From Prosthecobacter algae (GTDB taxonomy: Bacteria; Verrucomicrobiota; Verrucomicrobiia; Verrucomicrobiales; Verrucomicrobiaceae), in assembly GCF_039542385.1 (NCBI RefSeq), contig NZ_BAABIA010000008.1, positions 1 through 64,000 on the forward strand: a stretch of 64,000 nucleotides of DNA. Reading direction: 5' to 3'. Every line of letters starts with the position of its first letter. Within the stretch, counting starts at the first letter, position 1. This document shows, piece by piece, positions 61,257 through 64,000 of the stretch. Made by a program: the position numbers and the translations under genes. The notes beneath the pieces are model-generated. The model searched no databases. It saw only the letters and a list, made by a program, of their open reading frames with translations, and was not told the DNA's origin.

Positions 61257-61979
61257 TCAACGCGGCTTCCGACTCAAAGCCCTGACTTCCACCGGGAGCA
61301 GATGACGCCAACTTCCTTTACCCAGCTCGCCCAGGACCAGGCTGCCGACGGACACACGCACCAGACGCAGCACCTCCAGCCCATGCACCTCCAGCACGCG
61401 CCGGATATGCCTGTTTTTGCCTTCATCCAGGGTCACGTCTAACCAACTGTTCTTCTCGCCCTGTCGCAGGACGGAGACACGCAGCAGACGCAGGCTTTCA
61501 CCGTCCACCCGCACCCCGACCCGCAGGCGTTGCAGCAGATTTTCATCCACCAGACTGGCCACCTGGACATGGTAAGTTTTCTCCACATGCGTTTCCGGAT
61601 CGGTAATGCCGTTGGCCCAGGCATTGTCATTGGTGAACAGCAGCAGGCCTTCGCTCGCCTTATCCAGCCGCCCGACGGGAGAAACATGCGGCAGCCCAGC
61701 CTCTTGAAAACATTCATAAACGGTGGCCCGCCCTTCTTCATCGCTGGCTGTGGTGACGAGGCCCCGAGGCTTGTTCAGCATCACATACACCCGCGCAGCC
61801 GCAGCCACGGCATCTCCCGCGACCTGGATGACATCCTGCCCCAGCCGCACTGGCTGCTCAGGATCCCGGCAGATGCGACCGTTCAAGGTCACCTGCCCAG
61901 CCTTGATGAGGGCAAAACCCTGGCTGCGGGAACAGTGGCCCAATTTCGAAAGGGCGCGGGCCAGACCGGTGCGAGTCAT
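61257..61979 (-). CDS. RsuA/RluB-type rRNA pseudouridine synthase
   Basis: A 240-aa protein: an N-terminal S4 RNA-binding domain (residues about 2-60), then the pseudouridine synthase domain with catalytic GRLDKASEGLLLFTND (Asp in the LD pair) and the KNRHIRRVLE motif near the C-terminus. It isomerises uridine in 23S or 16S rRNA; which site cannot be told. The start MTRTGLARALSKLG was chosen. It faces away from rpmA with a terminator between them. Confidence 0.88.
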   Translation of the reverse strand: MTRTGLARALSKLGHCSRSQGFALIKAGQVTLNGRICRDPEQPVRLGQDVIQVAGDAVAAAARVYVMLNKPRGLVTTASDEEGRATVYECFQEAGLPHVSPVGRLDKASEGLLLFTNDNAWANGITDPETHVEKTYHVQVASLVDENLLQRLRVGVRVDGESLRLLRVSVLRQGEKNSWLDVTLDEGKNRHIRRVLEVHGLEVLRLVRVSVGSLVLGELGKGSWRHLLPVEVRALSRKPR

Positions 61980-62031
61980 GGAATCACCTGGATGGATTGT
62001 GCGGAATGCTAGGCCCTTGAAATCGGGGCAT

Positions 62032-62061
62032 AAAAAAAGCGGGCTCACGATGGAGCCCGCT
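62032..62061 (-). terminator. Rho-independent terminator of rplU-rpmA
   Basis: A 9-bp perfect stem, AGCGGGCTC with GAGCCCGCT, a six-base loop and seven T residues on the minus strand. It lies 30 bases after the rpmA stop. Confidence 0.9.
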
Positions 62062-62090
62062 CAAGATCAACAAGAGAAATGCGGAACTGA

Positions 62091-62348
<258 letters not shown>

Positions 62349-62381
62349 GACTTGATCCTCGTGTAGGTGAGATGATTGAAA

Positions 62382-62696
62382 TTAAGCGTTGATGGAGACG
62401 ACCTGCACGCGGGTAAGCGGCTGACGGTGGCCTTTGGTGAGATGGTAGCCTTTGCGCTTCTTGAATTTGAAAGCGGTGACCTTGGCAGCCTTGAACTGCT
62501 TCAGCACTTTAAATTCAACGGTAGCACCAGCTACGGTAGGAGCACCGATCTTGATGTCTGCGCCTTCGCCGGCGGCCAGCACCTGATCGAAAGAAGCGGT
62601 TTCACCTTCAGCAACTTCCAGCTTTTCCACGTCGACGAAGTCGCCCACGGAAGCTCTGTATTGTTTGCCACCAGTTTTGAAGATTGCGTATGCCAT
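62382..62696 (-). CDS. rplU: Ribosomal protein L21
   Basis: A 104-aa L21 with YAIFKTGGKQYRASVGD, VLAAGEGADIKIG and the conserved HLTKGHRQPLTRVQV tail. The frame continues upstream but the family's start MAYAIFKTGG is clear at 62696. First gene of the rplU-rpmA operon; obgE is not next in this window. Confidence 0.94.
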   Translation of the reverse strand: MAYAIFKTGGKQYRASVGDFVDVEKLEVAEGETASFDQVLAAGEGADIKIGAPTVAGATVEFKVLKQFKAAKVTAFKFKKRKGYHLTKGHRQPLTRVQVVSINA

Positions 62697-62919
62697 AACG
62701 TTGTCTGCTGAAGTTTTGTCTCTGCCGCGCGGATGTGACCTCAGAAGATCAAACGGTCCGGCATCGGGGGTGACGATCATGCCACACCTCAGACCCGCAG
62801 CAACCGAATTTTTGAGCTTTCGACAGGTTCCCTTGATCAAAGGACGATTTGTACGTCTGCGAAAAGCCTCGGGAGGCATTGACATTGGCCCGGCTGCCCT
62901 CAATATTACTCCCCACTTC

Positions 62920-63414
62920 ATGGCCTCCGCGTCACGCTCATTCTTTTGTCGTCTTTTCGCCCTGGCACTGCTGGCGACTTTCTCCGCCTCCTGCTCTTCT
63001 GTCAGCGTCGGAACCGGGGGGCAGATTTCCAAGGTGAAGTATTATCACTTGGCCCCGGGCAATCCGGTGAGCACGATTGACCCTGCCGTGCAGTTTGAGC
63101 GCGATTACCACCTCTTCGGTGCCGTGACCCGCGCCGAGGTGACGGACCGCTTTGGCCATTACTACACGATTTTTTGGAAGGTGAATGACCGTAGCCAGCC
63201 CGTGACCGTGCGTTTTGAGTATCGTCAGGCCAATACCGGACTGGATGCCAAGGTGCTGGAAGAGGAAGTAAGCGACATCGGCCGCACCCACCGTTCGAAA
63301 TTTCAGGTCAGTGGCAGTGAATACAATACGTCGGGACGCGTCACAGCTTGGAAGGTGACGCTTCTGCGAGGTAAGGAAGAGCTGGCCAGCCAGCAGTCCT
63401 ATTTGTGGAACTAA
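62920..63414 (+). CDS. Lipoprotein of unknown function
   Basis: A 164-aa protein with lipobox FSASCSS (Cys25) after a signal peptide. The mature part is an Ig-like beta domain (YYHLAPGNPVSTIDPA, VTVRFEYRQANTG, VTAWKVTLLRG) that may bind a partner at the membrane. The ATG gives a clean signal peptide; the open frame extends upstream but contains rplU's promoter region. Divergent from rplU. Confidence 0.7.
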   Translation: MASASRSFFCRLFALALLATFSASCSSVSVGTGGQISKVKYYHLAPGNPVSTIDPAVQFERDYHLFGAVTRAEVTDRFGHYYTIFWKVNDRSQPVTVRFEYRQANTGLDAKVLEEEVSDIGRTHRSKFQVSGSEYNTSGRVTAWKVTLLRGKEELASQQSYLWN

Positions 63415-63558
63415 ACCTGCTGACCCGCTTTCATCCCCCCATGAAATCCTCCTCCAAAACGTCCGCCTGGCCTACAGCCAGCCGACAACGCTTGGTAGAG
63501 GCTGCATCTGGCCAGGGATTTGAAGCGAATTGATTCTCGAGAACTTTTCCTGACTGCC

Positions 63559-64000
63559 GTGATTGCTCCATCTACCATTCTTGTAGGCCGGATAGGCAAA
63601 GTTTTTTGGTTGCGGGTGGAAGGACGTGGCACTTTTCAAAATTCCGTCCAGGTCAAAAAAGCCCTCCAGGCCGTCGTGGCCAACGGCACACATGATCTGG
63701 TGGTGGATCTGGAACGATGTCCGATGATGGACTCCACCTTTCTCGGCACCCTCACCGGGGCTGCCCTGCACCTGAGGGAAAAAAATGGGGGCTCCCTCAG
63801 CGTTCTGAACGCAAATGCCCGCAATCTGCAGTTGCTCTCCGACCTGGGGCTGGACCACATCATGTCTGTGGACACCCAGGGAAATGCCTGGCCGGAAGAA
63901 CGTGAACTGGCCTGCGCCCAGCTCGCGACCTGCGGGGAAAAAGGTGCCAGTTGCAAACTCGAGCACACCCAGCATGTGCTTCAGGCCCACCAGACACTGG
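63559..64000 (+). CDS. STAS-domain protein, 3'-truncated by window end
   Basis: A protein of at least 147 aa read from a GTG; it runs off the right edge of the window. The sequence (VFWLRVEGRGTFQNS, DLVVDLERCPMMDSTFLGTLTG, with the phosphorylatable Ser in the DSTF block, then HLREKNGGSLSVLN) is the STAS pattern of anti-sigma-factor antagonists such as SpoIIAA and RsbV. It would bind an anti-sigma factor or a similar kinase partner. A TTG at 63520 is an alternative start. Confidence 0.7.
   Translation, partial: MIAPSTILVGRIGKVFWLRVEGRGTFQNSVQVKKALQAVVANGTHDLVVDLERCPMMDSTFLGTLTGAALHLREKNGGSLSVLNANARNLQLLSDLGLDHIMSVDTQGNAWPEERELACAQLATCGEKGASCKLEHTQHVLQAHQTL

Overview
The window looks like a chromosomal segment of a Verrucomicrobiota bacterium, most likely Verrucomicrobiaceae (Prosthecobacter/Verrucomicrobium-like). 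The evidence is a complete Verru_Chthon cassette A-B-C-D set, a PEP-CTERM protein, a DUF1549/DUF1553 Planctomycetes-Verrucomicrobia type protein, a long-form IspG, a MoxR/DUF58/BatA operon and moderately high GC. The placement is inferred from protein families read by eye; no database search was possible.

Layout. (1) 1-1.6 kb: the edge of a prophage or phage-like element (small membrane protein, coiled-coil protein, GH108-like lysin), ending at a 23-base fragment of a tRNA-Leu 3' end that looks like an attachment site. (2) 1.7-9.8 kb, minus strand: the Verru_Chthon cassette (three prepilin-like proteins and a 1446-aa surface/secretion protein), preceded by a PEP-CTERM protein. Nearly the same dyad-rich block lies upstream of cassette genes A and B. 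(3) 9.8-11.2 kb: an AT-rich stretch almost without genes. (4) 11.2-19 kb: an MFS transporter, a small lipid cluster (SDR, ACP, flippase-like protein, patatin), trigger factor and hisC, with a possible plus-strand small RNA between the last two. (5) 19.1-22.7 kb, plus strand: NYN-LOTUS protein, a pseudopilin with a collagen-like tail, cardiolipin synthase. (6) 22.7-35.8 kb, minus strand: a seven-gene operon: MoxR ATPase, SUKH-fold protein, DUF58, BatA/VWA protein, a giant coiled-coil membrane protein, VWA/GATase-like membrane protein and a caspase-like protein without the catalytic Cys. Its intergenic gaps hold REP/REPIN-type palindromes, and related palindromes sit in frame inside the giant gene.

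(7) 35.8-49 kb: glgX, ispG, rseP, an unknown lipoprotein, moaE, a truncated haemoglobin, a 2-hydroxyacid dehydrogenase, transaldolase and a DUF1549/DUF1553 protein. (8) 49-52.5 kb: folE2, then a DksA-rpmG-rpsR operon in which the DksA-like protein carries a histone-H1-like N-terminal tail, then an ECF sigma factor. (9) 52.6-55.3 kb: a fused MBL-exonuclease/ATP-dependent DNA ligase. (10) 55.4-64 kb: esterase, lipoproteins, a CnrYXH-like anti-sigma/sensor/ECF-sigma cassette, pgsA, RidA, a zinc-ribbon protein, an SRPBCC protein, a secreted protein of lower GC, a pseudouridine synthase, rplU-rpmA, a lipoprotein and a STAS-domain protein cut by the window end.

Most of the window is ordinary chromosome. 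The parts that deserve further work are the cassette with its duplicated operator-like block, the MoxR operon with its repeats, the fused repair enzyme, the H1-tailed DksA, the collagen-tailed pseudopilin and the CnrYXH-like switch.
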